Of a stretch of DNA of 64,000 nt, positions 1 through 7,566 are shown one piece after another; the first letter of the stretch is position 1, and each line of letters starts with the position of its first letter. The stretch comes from Candidatus Raymondbacteria bacterium RIFOXYA2_FULL_49_16. GTDB lineage: Bacteria; Fibrobacterota; OXYB2-FULL-49-7; XYB2-FULL-49-35. The translations under genes were made by a program, and so were the position numbers. The notes under the pieces were generated by a model, which saw only the letters and a list, made by a program, of their open reading frames with translations, was not told the origin of the DNA and did no database searches. The stretch lies in the NCBI GenBank assembly GCA_001789205.1, contig MFYT01000071.1, positions 50,434 through 114,433 on the forward strand. The letters run 5' to 3'.

Positions 1-1068
1 GGGCTCTTTGGCGGGCCCGCACGCATGCCCGAATCGCCCATTACTACGCGCGAAATGGACATTGCCGCAAGCATACAGGCGGTCACCGAGGAAGCAATGG
101 TTCGCATGGCCAACCATGTGCACCACGAGACTGGGCTAAAAAATCTCTGTCTTGCAGGCGGCGTTGCCCTCAACTGCGTTGCAAATTCCCGTATTCTCCA
201 TAATACCAGTTTTGAAAACATCTGGATACAACCAGCAGCGGGCGATGCGGGCGGCGCATTGGGATCTGCCCTTGCCGTATGGCACAGATTTCTGGGAAAC
301 GGGAAAAAAATAGGTCATAATGGCCTGGATTCCCAAAAAGGTTCTTTGCTTGGTCCTGCTTTTTCAGAGGAGCGGATCAGGGAAGTACTGGAAAAGTCCA
401 AGGCTATTTATAAACAGCATGATAAAAGCGCCCTTGCGTTTCTTATTGCGCAGGAGATAGCTTGTGGAAAAATCATTGGTCTTTTTTCCAGCCGCATGGA
501 ATATGGTCCCAGGGCTCTTGGCAATCGCTCTATTCTTGGAGACGCACGCAATCCTGAAATGCAATCAAAGATGAACCTGAAAATAAAATTCCGGGAATCA
601 TTCAGACCCTTTGCGCCCGCTGTGCTCGAGGAAAGGGCAAGAGAGTACTTTGATACTGATTCACCCAGCCCGTATATGCTCTTTGTTGCAAAACTCAAAC
701 AACACAACCAGCAGCCAGTGGACAATGATGAGGACATACTCGATCGATTGAAGTTTGTTAGAAGCAGCCTTCCGGCAATCACACACCTCGATTATACTGC
801 CAGGCTCCAGACAGTGAATAATAATTCCAGTGAAGCTCTTATGAGTATCTTGCAAGCCTTTGACAAATTAACCGGTTGTCCGGTTCTTATAAATACCAGC
901 TTTAATGTGCGTGGTGAGCCCATTGTCTGCACGCCCGAGGACGCATACAGATGTTTTATGCGCACAGACCTCGATGTTCTTGTGCTTGAAGATTTTATCC
1001 TGAAAAAGAATGACCAGCCCGCATGGAACGAAGATGTTGCCTGGAAAAAAGACCTGGTATTGGATTAG
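1..1068 (+). CDS. NodU/CmcH-type carbamoyltransferase, 5' end outside window
   Basis: The reading frame is open from base 1, so this is the C-terminal part of a longer protein (family about 570-600 residues); the first ATG at 25 is internal. Family motifs seen are the ASKHA/Kae1-like GGVALNCVANS, GDAGGALGSAL and YGPRALGNRSILGDAR, then the C-terminal NTSFNVRGEPIVCTPEDA. Such enzymes move a carbamoyl group from carbamoyl phosphate to a sugar or natural-product hydroxyl. It is followed after 4 bp by an SxtJ-like gene and a DUF5989 gene, a trio often seen together in glycan loci. The substrate cannot be told from sequence. Confidence 0.93.
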   Translation, partial: GLFGGPARMPESPITTREMDIAASIQAVTEEAMVRMANHVHHETGLKNLCLAGGVALNCVANSRILHNTSFENIWIQPAAGDAGGALGSALAVWHRFLGNGKKIGHNGLDSQKGSLLGPAFSEERIREVLEKSKAIYKQHDKSALAFLIAQEIACGKIIGLFSSRMEYGPRALGNRSILGDARNPEMQSKMNLKIKFRESFRPFAPAVLEERAREYFDTDSPSPYMLFVAKLKQHNQQPVDNDEDILDRLKFVRSSLPAITHLDYTARLQTVNNNSSEALMSILQAFDKLTGCPVLINTSFNVRGEPIVCTPEDAYRCFMRTDLDVLVLEDFILKKNDQPAWNEDVAWKKDLVLD

Positions 1069-1072
1069 TCCC

Positions 1073-1462
1073 ATGAAAGAAAAAACAGAAATCCGGAAGT
1101 TTGGGACCGCGGCCCTGCTTTTTTTCTCTGTTGCGAGCCTTGTTTGCAGCCACACAGGAAAGATCATTGCTTCCAATGTGTTTCTAGGATTGGCTGCTCT
1201 GGGCCTTTTATTAATTGTTTTTCCCTTGCAATTAAGGCCCTTGCATTGCCTGTGGACGCGTCTTGGCCAGACTGCCGGCAAAGTGATCAACGTCCTGGTC
1301 CTGGGTCTTTTTTATTATTTATTTCTGACTCCCTTTGCGGTATTTCGCCGCCTTCTTTTTAGCACACCCCTTGCGTTGAACATTGAGAAGGACGCAAAAT
1401 CTTACTGGGTTGCGCGCGAAGAGTTTGCCCAGTCAAAAGAACGGTTTTTAAAGAGGTATTAA
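1073..1462 (+). CDS. SxtJ-like small membrane protein
   Basis: The protein has 129 residues with hydrophobic segments at about 10-30, 35-55 and 75-100 and a charged C-terminus. I take ATG 1073 as the start because it lies just after the carbamoyltransferase stop; the frame extends back to 1010 only inside that gene. The size, topology and place between a NodU-type carbamoyltransferase and a DUF5989 protein match the SxtJ family, whose biochemical role is unknown. It probably works with the carbamoyltransferase at the membrane; this is inferred from the neighbours only. Confidence 0.75.
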   Translation: MKEKTEIRKFGTAALLFFSVASLVCSHTGKIIASNVFLGLAALGLLLIVFPLQLRPLHCLWTRLGQTAGKVINVLVLGLFYYLFLTPFAVFRRLLFSTPLALNIEKDAKSYWVAREEFAQSKERFLKRY

Positions 1463-1464
1463 TC

Positions 1465-1623
1465 ATGCAAGGAGATTCATTAATCGCGGAAATCTGGCAA
1501 TTTCTAAGGATCCGGAAACGTTTCTGGCTTCTACCAGTCATTCTCTGCCTGTTTTTAATGGGACTGCTCATTGTCTTTGCCGAAACTAGCGTCATAGCGC
1601 CGTTTATATACACTTTATTTTAA
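1465..1623 (+). CDS. DUF5989 family small membrane protein
   Basis: This 52-residue ORF starts at ATG 1465, two bases after the SxtJ-like stop. It reads MQGDSLIAEIWQFLRIRKRF, then one strong transmembrane helix (LLPVILCLFLMGLLIVFAE) and a short tail. DUF5989 proteins have this size and regularly follow SxtJ and NodU-type genes. The function is unknown. The stop codon runs into the repeat that opens the four-helix-bundle cassette downstream. Confidence 0.72.
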   Translation: MQGDSLIAEIWQFLRIRKRFWLLPVILCLFLMGLLIVFAETSVIAPFIYTLF

Positions 1624-1624
1624 C

Positions 1625-1655
1625 AGGGACTAGGCTCGAGGAACTAGGGACTAGG
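1625..1655. repeat. left flank of four-helix-bundle cassette, period-7 repeat
   Basis: Copies of AGGGACTAG separated by a short spacer. The right flank at 2041-2070 carries the reverse complement, (CTAGTCC)n, so the two flanks could pair and put the gene at the head of a long hairpin, as 23S rRNA intervening sequences do. Confidence 0.7.
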
Positions 1656-1663
1656 TTAGAATA

Positions 1664-2029
1664 ATGCAATTTGAAGATTTAGTGGTATGGAAACGGGCTG
1701 TTAAAATCAGCGCTGAATTATACAAAGAATTGAAACATTTAAAGGATTATTCATTTCGGGACCAGATCACACGCTCTGGACTTTCGATTCCAAGCAATAT
1801 TGCAGAAGGTTTTGAGCGTGGAATGACAAAAGAATGTGTCCATTTTCTTGCGTATGCAAAAGGCTCGTGCGGAGAACTTTTTACACAGATTATGATTGGC
1901 AAAGAGGCTGGCTATATCCCGGAAAAACAATGTGAAAGATGGGTTCAGGAAACAAAAGAAATTGCCGCAATGCTTGGTTCTTTAATGAAAACAAGATCAC
2001 GGTTCGCCCAAGAGAAAAGATATATATGA
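1664..2029 (+). CDS. four-helix-bundle protein (23S rRNA intervening-sequence family)
   Basis: A 121-residue protein with the family opening (F-E-D-L-V-V-W-K-R-A near the N-terminus) and the signature DQITRSGLSIPSNIAEGFER followed by FLAYAKGSCGELFTQ. The family was first found in intervening sequences of 23S rRNA and is all-helical; the bacterial Avd proteins are related. No rRNA is present here. The gene sits alone between two inverted period-7 repeats and between two glycan genes, which suggests a small mobile cassette. A second, diverged copy is at 5054-5419. Molecular function unknown. Confidence 0.9.
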   Translation: MQFEDLVVWKRAVKISAELYKELKHLKDYSFRDQITRSGLSIPSNIAEGFERGMTKECVHFLAYAKGSCGELFTQIMIGKEAGYIPEKQCERWVQETKEIAAMLGSLMKTRSRFAQEKRYI

Positions 2030-2040
2030 CCTCTTTAAGC

Positions 2041-2070
2041 CTAGTCCCTAGTCCCTAGTCCCTAGTCCCT
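2041..2070. repeat. right flank of four-helix-bundle cassette, four CTAGTCC units
   Basis: Four exact tandem CTAGTCC units plus CT, ending 3 bp before the next start codon. It is the inverted complement of the 1625-1655 repeat. Confidence 0.8.
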
Positions 2071-2073
2071 ACA

Positions 2074-3213
2074 ATGCCAACCATTCCTTTCTTCAAACCA
2101 GTTATCGACGAAGATACTATTGCTCGTGTAAGCGAAGTTCTACGCTCCGGATGGCTTACAACTGGGTCTGTATGTGAAGAATTTGAAACTGCCTTTGCCA
2201 AATATGTTGGCGCCAAGCACGCTGTTTCAGTCAATTCAGCAACTGCCGCACTCCACCTTTGTATGGCCTCGCTTAATCTTAAACCAGGCGATGAAGTCAT
2301 TACAACTCCCTATACTTTTGTGGCCACAGCTGAGGTAATTGAATACTTTAATGCAAAACCGGTATTTGTTGATATACGTGAAGATACAATGAATATCGAT
2401 GAAGGCAAAATTGAAAAAGCAATAACTTCAAAAACAAGGGCCATTGTTCCAGTGCACTTTGCTGGCCAGCCCTGTGAAATGGACGAAATCCTGGCCATTG
2501 CCAAAAAACATGGTTTGCCTGTGTTCGAGGACGCTGCTCACGTGACCCCTGCGTATTATAAAGGCAGGCCCATTGGCTCAATCAGCAATGGTGCGTGTTT
2601 CAGTTTTTATGCCAATAAATGCATAACCACTGGCGAAGGCGGCATGCTCACAACAGATGATGATGAACTGGCCGCGAAGTTCAGAATTTTGCGTCTTCAT
2701 GGGCTTTCCCGCGATGCCATAGACAGATATCAGTCAAAGGGGTCCTGGCAATACGATGTGATTGCTCAGGGGTACAAATACAATCTGACTGACATTGCAG
2801 CCGCAATTGGCATTGGCCAATTGGCCCAGGCAGATCGTTTCTGGGAAGAACGCAAGCGGGTGGTGAAAACATACCGGGAATTGCTGGGAAACAAGGACGA
2901 TATTCAAATGATTGAGGAACTGGAACATAACCAATCGTCGTGGCATATCTTCCCCATCAGGTTTAAGAACCATGCTGACCAAAAACGCGATGAGCTTATC
3001 CAAAAGATTAATGCCAAGGGAATTTCCACGAGCGTGCATTTCATTCCCATACATACATTCACGTATTATCGGGAAAAATACGGATATAAACCCGGGGATT
3101 TTCCCAATGCATACAACGCCTTTAGGCGCTTGATAACCTTGCCAGTATATCCAGGCCTCAAAGATGAGGGCGTGGAATATATCTGCGGGACAATTTTAGA
3201 AGATCTGCAATGA
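2074..3213 (+). CDS. DegT/DnrJ/EryC1/StrS-type sugar aminotransferase
   Basis: A 379-residue PLP enzyme of the family usual length. The cofactor lysine lies in SFYANKCITTGEGGML (about residue 185), and the N-terminal substrate region reads SGWLTTGSVCEEFE, followed by HAVSVNSATAALHL. These enzymes move an amino group from glutamate to the C3 or C4 keto group of a nucleotide sugar. Its sequence is of the perosamine/4-amino-sugar type, but the exact sugar is not decidable. ATG 2074 directly follows the repeat flank. The next gene overlaps by 4 bp. Confidence 0.93.
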   Translation: MPTIPFFKPVIDEDTIARVSEVLRSGWLTTGSVCEEFETAFAKYVGAKHAVSVNSATAALHLCMASLNLKPGDEVITTPYTFVATAEVIEYFNAKPVFVDIREDTMNIDEGKIEKAITSKTRAIVPVHFAGQPCEMDEILAIAKKHGLPVFEDAAHVTPAYYKGRPIGSISNGACFSFYANKCITTGEGGMLTTDDDELAAKFRILRLHGLSRDAIDRYQSKGSWQYDVIAQGYKYNLTDIAAAIGIGQLAQADRFWEERKRVVKTYRELLGNKDDIQMIEELEHNQSSWHIFPIRFKNHADQKRDELIQKINAKGISTSVHFIPIHTFTYYREKYGYKPGDFPNAYNAFRRLITLPVYPGLKDEGVEYICGTILEDLQ

Positions 3214-3752
3214 TGGAAGAAGTCGTCGCTCTTAAAGAATGTATTGGGCGCTTGAACAAAATCAGTGTTCCCTATATGCTGACCGGTTCGTTTGCATTGA
3301 ACTATTATGCTGTTCCCCGTATGACACGCGATATCGATATTGTAATAATGCTTCCTCGAACAAAAGCCAACGACATTGTTGCCGCCTTTGAAGGGGAGTT
3401 TTACATATCCGAGGATGCGGTAAGACAGGCACTGGATAGAAATTCAATGTTCAATATCATACACAATGATACCTTGCTGAAAATCGATATGATTATCCAG
3501 AAGAATTCGCCGTTTCACCAACAGGCTTTTCAAAGAAGGCAGAAAGGTGATATTGATAATTGCGAAGTCTGGATTAGCAGCAAGGAGGATCTTATACTAG
3601 CCAAAATGCTTTGGGCAAGGGACACTTTTTCCGATATGCAGATGGCAGACATCAGAAATATTATGTTTACCGGCTATGATGCCGCCTATGTCGATTCATG
3701 GGCTGCGGAATTGGGGCTTGCCGGTCTTTTGGAGAAATGCCGCTGTGGATGA
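3210..3752 (+). CDS. MNT/AbiEii-fold nucleotidyltransferase
   Basis: A 180-residue protein with the nucleotidyltransferase core MLTGSFALNYYAVPRMTRDI followed by DIV, giving the G-S and D-x-D metal-binding signature near residues 25-50. The rest is alpha/beta. It overlaps the aminotransferase stop by 4 bp and the next small ORF by 8 bp, so the pair is translated together. Such proteins are toxins or modifying antitoxins in two-gene systems. Here the pair is placed inside the glycan operon, like many other accessory pairs in this window. Confidence 0.8.
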   Translation: MMEEVVALKECIGRLNKISVPYMLTGSFALNYYAVPRMTRDIDIVIMLPRTKANDIVAAFEGEFYISEDAVRQALDRNSMFNIIHNDTLLKIDMIIQKNSPFHQQAFQRRQKGDIDNCEVWISSKEDLILAKMLWARDTFSDMQMADIRNIMFTGYDAAYVDSWAAELGLAGLLEKCRCG

Positions 3753-4008
3753 CACTGCACCGGAAGTAAAAGAATTACTTCGTTCTCTCTACCTGAAAAA
3801 GACGGGTGAAGAGCGTTTTTTGCTCGGTGTTTCTCTCTGTGATTTTGCGCGTAGAATAGTCAAGGCGTCATTTCCCTCCGGGCTCACCGAGGCGGACACG
3901 AGGGAAAGGCTTTTCAGAAGGTACTACGGCAACGATTTCAACAAAGAAGAAATGTCAAAAATCGTTTCGCATATTCGGGAAAAAACCTTACATAAGCTTG
4001 TTACATAA
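3745..4008 (+). CDS. partner protein of the nucleotidyltransferase, unknown function
   Basis: An 87-residue ORF with no ATG near its beginning in frame. GTG 3745 overlaps the upstream gene by 8 bp and gives VDDTAPEVKELLRSLYLKK. The protein is mostly helical and charged, with LLGVSLCDFARRIV and ASFPSGLTEADTRERLFRRY. Similar short helical proteins often accompany AbiEii/DUF6036-type nucleotidyltransferases, so a toxin-antitoxin-like pairing is likely, but which partner is toxic cannot be said. Confidence 0.65.
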   Translation: MDDTAPEVKELLRSLYLKKTGEERFLLGVSLCDFARRIVKASFPSGLTEADTRERLFRRYYGNDFNKEEMSKIVSHIREKTLHKLVT

Positions 4009-4023
4009 AACGTGGGAGCAAAC

Positions 4024-5013
4024 ATGCTTAATAACTCCGTCATTCTCGTCACTGGCGGCACTGGTTCGTTTGGAAAAAAGTTTATCTCCATGACCTTGAA
4101 AAAATACCCCAAGGTCAAAAAGATCATTGTCTATTCCCGGGACGAGATGAAACAGTGGGAAATGGCCAAGGAATACAACCATCCCAAACTGCGGTTTTTT
4201 ATCGGTGATGTGCGCGATAAGGAACGACTCTACCGCGCGTGCAATGAGGTTGATTTCATTATTCATGCCGCTGCGCTTAAAATTGTGCCCACAGCCGAAT
4301 ACAACCCCTTTGAATTCATTAAAACCAATATCAATGGCGCCATGAACGTCATTGAATGCGCTCTGGAACGCAAAGTAAAGCGCGTCATTGCCTTGAGCAC
4401 GGACAAAGCCTGCAATCCCATCAACCTCTATGGCGCGACCAAACTATGCTCGGATAAATTGTTTGTATCGGGTAATGCATATTCAGGTAAAAATGATATC
4501 CGTTTTGGCGTTGTCCGCTATGGCAATGTCATGGGCAGCAGGGGCTCCATCATACCGTATTTCAGGGAGCTAGCGCATACCGGCGTCCTTCCCATAACTG
4601 ACGCGAGAATGACCCGCTTCATGATCTCCCTCGAACAGGGTGTCGAATTGGTCTGGCACGCGCTTGCGGACTGCATTGGCGGCGAAATCTACGTGAAAAA
4701 AATCCCCTCAATGAAAATTGTGGACATTGCCCGGGCAATTGCGCCAAAGGCAAAACTGAAAATTATTGGCACCAGGCCTGGCGAAAAACTCCATGAGGAA
4801 ATGGTAAGTATTGAGGACGCGCCATACACCTATGAATACCCGTCGCATTTCAAGATTCTACCCCAAATCCACGGATGGGCAAAGGAGCCCGGAAGAATAG
4901 GCAAGGGCAAACCATGCAAGGAAGGGTTCAGTTACAACAGCGGGACGAACCAGGAATGGATGACGCAAACGCAATTCAGGACATGGTTGGGGAAGGAATA
5001 TAAGAAGGCATAA
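4024..5013 (+). CDS. pseB: UDP-GlcNAc 4,6-dehydratase (inverting), PseB
   Basis: A 329-residue extended SDR. I start it at ATG 4024, about 6 bp after the GGGAG at 4014; a GTG at 4012 is in frame. Motifs: VTGGTGSFGKK (NAD site), AALKIVPTAEYNPFE, STDKACNP, NLYGATKLCSDKLF (Y-x3-K) and the PseB-type MTRFMISLEQGVEL and IPSMKIVDIARAIAP. It converts UDP-GlcNAc to the 4-keto-6-deoxy L-arabino sugar, step one to pseudaminic acid. pseC follows after one inserted cassette. FnlA/CapE enzymes are close relatives, but the C-terminal motifs favour PseB. Confidence 0.92.
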   Translation: MLNNSVILVTGGTGSFGKKFISMTLKKYPKVKKIIVYSRDEMKQWEMAKEYNHPKLRFFIGDVRDKERLYRACNEVDFIIHAAALKIVPTAEYNPFEFIKTNINGAMNVIECALERKVKRVIALSTDKACNPINLYGATKLCSDKLFVSGNAYSGKNDIRFGVVRYGNVMGSRGSIIPYFRELAHTGVLPITDARMTRFMISLEQGVELVWHALADCIGGEIYVKKIPSMKIVDIARAIAPKAKLKIIGTRPGEKLHEEMVSIEDAPYTYEYPSHFKILPQIHGWAKEPGRIGKGKPCKEGFSYNSGTNQEWMTQTQFRTWLGKEYKKA

Positions 5014-5030
5014 GGGCCAGAGGGCCAAAG
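5011..5030. repeat. left flank of second four-helix-bundle cassette
   Basis: Purine-rich AAGGGCCAGAGGGCCAAAG, overlapping the pseB stop codon. It is inverted relative to the pyrimidine-rich flank at 5427-5453. Confidence 0.6.
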
Positions 5031-5053
5031 GCGTGGATGGAAAAGTTGCAGCC

Positions 5054-5419
5054 ATGGAAATAAAGACATATCGAGATCTTGTTGTTTGGCAACAAGGTAT
5101 TGCACTGGTAAAAAACGTATATGAAGCTTTAAAAAAGTTTCCCAAGTCAGAGACGTTTGGTTTGATTTCTCAGCTGCGTCGTGCGGTCATTTCAGTCCCG
5201 AGTAATATCGCAGAAGGCTATGGTCGTGGTCGTAAGGATTATGCCAGATTTTTGTCCATAGCATTAGGGTCTCTTTATGAAGTACAGACCCAAATTGAAA
5301 TCGCCAAAGAATTGGGTTTTATTGAAGGGCAACAGTATAAGCAGTTACTTGAAAAAACTTCTGAAATGGAGCGTATGCTTTCAAAACTTCATCGGGTCAT
5401 TCGTCAACGTACATCATGA
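5054..5419 (+). CDS. four-helix-bundle protein (23S rRNA intervening-sequence family), second copy
   Basis: A 121-residue protein starting at ATG 5054 with MEIKTYRDLVVWQQG, the usual opening of this family; an ATG at 5033 is in frame but gives an unusual extension. The signature SQLRRAVISVPSNIAEGYGR and FLSIALGSLYEVQTQI are present. It is clearly diverged from the 1664-2029 copy and its flanking repeats have a different sequence, so this is an independent insertion and not a recent duplicate. It separates pseB from pseC, which are normally adjacent. Confidence 0.9.
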   Translation: MEIKTYRDLVVWQQGIALVKNVYEALKKFPKSETFGLISQLRRAVISVPSNIAEGYGRGRKDYARFLSIALGSLYEVQTQIEIAKELGFIEGQQYKQLLEKTSEMERMLSKLHRVIRQRTS

Positions 5420-5426
5420 TCCATAA

Positions 5427-5453
5427 CCCTTGCCCCTTTAACCCTTTGCCCCT
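5427..5453. repeat. right flank of second four-helix-bundle cassette
   Basis: CCCTTGCCCCTTTAACCCTT followed by TGCCCC and a T run; an imperfect 7-8 bp period repeat complementary to the left flank at 5011-5030. Confidence 0.6.
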
Positions 5454-5462
5454 TTTTTTAAT

Positions 5463-6617
5463 ATGATTCCTTATAGCAGACAGCAGATTACCCGGCAGGA
5501 TATTCATGCAATCGCCCAGGTGTTGAGGTCAAAATACCTGACAACTGGGCCGGCTGTAGAGGCATTTGAGACGGCTTTATGCAAGCTCACCGGTGCACGC
5601 TATGCTATTGCGTGTTCAAATGGGACCACGGCCTTGCACTTGGCTTGTTTGGCCATTGGGCTTGGCAAAGGCCATATTGGAATAACATCTCCTCTGACCT
5701 TTCTCGCATCAGCCAATTGTATCGAATACTGCGGTGCAAAAACAGCGTTTGTCGATATTGACCTGGCAACGCTTTGCCTTTCTCCTGCAAAACTCGATGA
5801 ATATTGCAAAACGCGCAAGGTCCCCAAAGTCGTTATTCCCGTGGATTATGCAGGCATTCCCGCGGACCTGCCTGCCATACATGCGCTGGCGAAAAAATAC
5901 GGCTTCATGGTCATTGAAGACGCGGCACATTCAATTGGCTCAACATATTCGTACCATGGAAAAACGTATCAATGCGGGTCATGCGCACATACGGATATTG
6001 CAACATTTTCATTCCACCCGGTCAAAAACATCACAACCGGTGAGGGAGGGGCTGTTCTGACAAACAATGCCAGGCTTGCGGCCAAACTGCGTTTGCTGCG
6101 TTCCCATGGCATGACAAAAGACCCAGCCCTGCTTTCACGCAAGGATGGTCCCTGGTACTATGAAATGGTCGACCTTGGTTTTAATTACCGGATAACGGAT
6201 ATTCAGTGCGCGCTTGGGATTTCACAGCTCAAAAGGCTTGGCAAAATAAAAAAACAGCGTCAGGCAATTGTACGGGAGTACAACCGGATTTTTACGGGCA
6301 TTGAAGGCATTGTCACACCGCCATGGCCAAAACATGCTTCTCCCTGCCAGCACTTGTACCCAATCTGGTTTGCGAATGGATCGCGCGCGCGCATGGCAGC
6401 GTACAATACCCTTGCGGAAAATGGTATTCACGCGCAAGTGCATTACATTCCCGTATATATGCAGCCGTATTATGTTGAGAAATATGGAAAACAGGCAGGG
6501 CTATGCCAAAATGCTGAACGGTTTTACAATGCATGTCTGAGCTTGCCCCTGTATCCGGAGTTAACCAAACCACAGATAAAAAAGATCGTAGAATTAGTTG
6601 TAGAAGTTGTTGTATAA
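5463..6617 (+). CDS. pseC: UDP-4-keto-6-deoxy-GlcNAc(L-Alt) aminotransferase, PseC
   Basis: A 384-residue PLP aminotransferase of the DegT fold. PseC-type features are the start MIPYSRQQITRQDI, SKYLTTGPAVEAFE, ACSNGTTALHLACLAIGLG and the PLP lysine in FSFHPVKNITTGEGGAV (about residue 185). It aminates C4 of the PseB product with glutamate as donor to give UDP-4-amino-4,6-dideoxy-L-AltNAc. pseB is upstream beyond the four-helix-bundle cassette; the acetyltransferase (pseH-like) and pseI are about 20 kb downstream, displaced by the accessory mosaic. Confidence 0.92.
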   Translation: MIPYSRQQITRQDIHAIAQVLRSKYLTTGPAVEAFETALCKLTGARYAIACSNGTTALHLACLAIGLGKGHIGITSPLTFLASANCIEYCGAKTAFVDIDLATLCLSPAKLDEYCKTRKVPKVVIPVDYAGIPADLPAIHALAKKYGFMVIEDAAHSIGSTYSYHGKTYQCGSCAHTDIATFSFHPVKNITTGEGGAVLTNNARLAAKLRLLRSHGMTKDPALLSRKDGPWYYEMVDLGFNYRITDIQCALGISQLKRLGKIKKQRQAIVREYNRIFTGIEGIVTPPWPKHASPCQHLYPIWFANGSRARMAAYNTLAENGIHAQVHYIPVYMQPYYVEKYGKQAGLCQNAERFYNACLSLPLYPELTKPQIKKIVELVVEVVV

Positions 6618-6656
6618 AAAGGTCTTCGGCCTTAACCTTAACACTAGCCTTTACCC
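6618..6656. repeat. short degenerate hexamer tract
   Basis: GGTCTTCGGCCTTAACCTTA and following bases resemble a very short copy of the CTYRRC tracts found at accessory-module borders elsewhere. It lies directly before the TIM-barrel start codon. Confidence 0.35.
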
Positions 6657-6657
6657 A

Positions 6658-7449
6658 ATGCTCCTCGGCCTCAAAGTCGGCACAAACAACGATTATTACT
6701 CAGATGAAATAGACCGTTTATACGGAGAAGAGGCGTTTGATTACATTGAACTTTTTATTGTTCCAGGCACATTTGACCGGTTTGTTCACCTGTGGAAACA
6801 GAAGAAAATTCCCTATATTTTCCACGGCCCGCATTCCCTTGCTGGCATGAACCTCTCCAAGGTTGAACACGAGGCCAATAACCATGAAAAAATGCGGGAA
6901 GTGGACCACTTTCAACGCGAGCTTAATCCCCAATACACGATTTTCCATGCCGGATTAGACGGAACCCTCGATGAAGCAATACGCCAACTGAAAGTATTTA
7001 AAAGCCAATATCCCGAGTTATTCGCAAGCGCGCTTGTTGAAAACAAACCAAAAATCGGGCTGCATAAGGAACAGTGCGTTGGCTATTCACAAGAACAGAT
7101 CGCGCAAATCATGACCCAGGTGGGAGTGGGGTTTTGCCTCGATTTTGGCCACGCCTTTGCCGCTGCCGCATCACTGAAAAAAGACGAAAAAGCGTTTGTG
7201 TCGGATTTCATGACTCTTAACCCATCCATGTTTCATGTGTCCGACAGTTATTCAGGAAAAGAAATGGATTCTCATTTGCACTTGGGCCTGGGTAATCTCG
7301 ACCTGACATGGATTCTCTCGCTCATACCTCAGGCTGGACTGGTTACTTTGGAAACGCTCAAAGACACCAAGGATAATCTCGATGATTTTGTTACTGATGT
7401 ACGGTATGTCAGAAACATGCTAAATAGTTTCTGTTCAAAATCGGCATAA
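6658..7449 (+). CDS. sugar-phosphate isomerase/epimerase-like TIM-barrel protein
   Basis: A 263-residue protein starting at ATG 6658 (MLLGLKVGTNNDYYSDE). An earlier in-frame TTG at 6607 would read through a pyrimidine-rich stretch and is less likely. Visible features are YIFHGPHSLAGMNLS, YTIFHAGLDGTLDEAIRQL, ALVENKPKIG, GFCLDFGHAFA and MFHVSDSYSGKEMDSHLHLG, the His/Glu/Asp pattern of the AP-endonuclease-2/xylose-isomerase-like barrel with a metal centre. It probably isomerises or epimerises a sugar intermediate in this pathway; substrate unknown. Confidence 0.72.
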   Translation: MLLGLKVGTNNDYYSDEIDRLYGEEAFDYIELFIVPGTFDRFVHLWKQKKIPYIFHGPHSLAGMNLSKVEHEANNHEKMREVDHFQRELNPQYTIFHAGLDGTLDEAIRQLKVFKSQYPELFASALVENKPKIGLHKEQCVGYSQEQIAQIMTQVGVGFCLDFGHAFAAAASLKKDEKAFVSDFMTLNPSMFHVSDSYSGKEMDSHLHLGLGNLDLTWILSLIPQAGLVTLETLKDTKDNLDDFVTDVRYVRNMLNSFCSKSA

Positions 7450-7452
7450 ACG

Positions 7453-7520
7453 CTCGTTGAGCGGAGTCGAAACGAACGTTTATCTGGGCATGCGGGCACT
7501 TCGACTTCGCTTAGTGCCCG
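7453..7520. repeat. REP-like double hairpin
   Basis: Two inverted repeats in the gap between genes: TCGTT/AACGA around GAGCGGAGTCGA (about 7453-7475) and a perfect 8-bp stem CGGGCACT/AGTGCCCG at 7493-7520. This resembles dispersed REP-type palindromes with a TTGAGCGGAGTCGA core. It may slow transcription between the two genes. Confidence 0.65.
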
Positions 7521-7566
7521 GATTCAACGAATTTTGAACAGATACTAAATAACAACTAAATATCTC

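Noticed and set aside
4024-5013. PseB considered as CapE/FnlA for the FucNAc branch
   Set aside because: The motifs I-P-S-M-K-I-V-D-I-A-R-A and M-I-S-L-E-Q-G-V-E-L and the link to pseC fit PseB better.
1664-5419. Four-helix-bundle proteins considered as Avd of a diversity-generating retroelement
   Set aside because: No reverse transcriptase, template repeat or variable repeat is in the window; the sequences are closer to the 23S intervening-sequence type.
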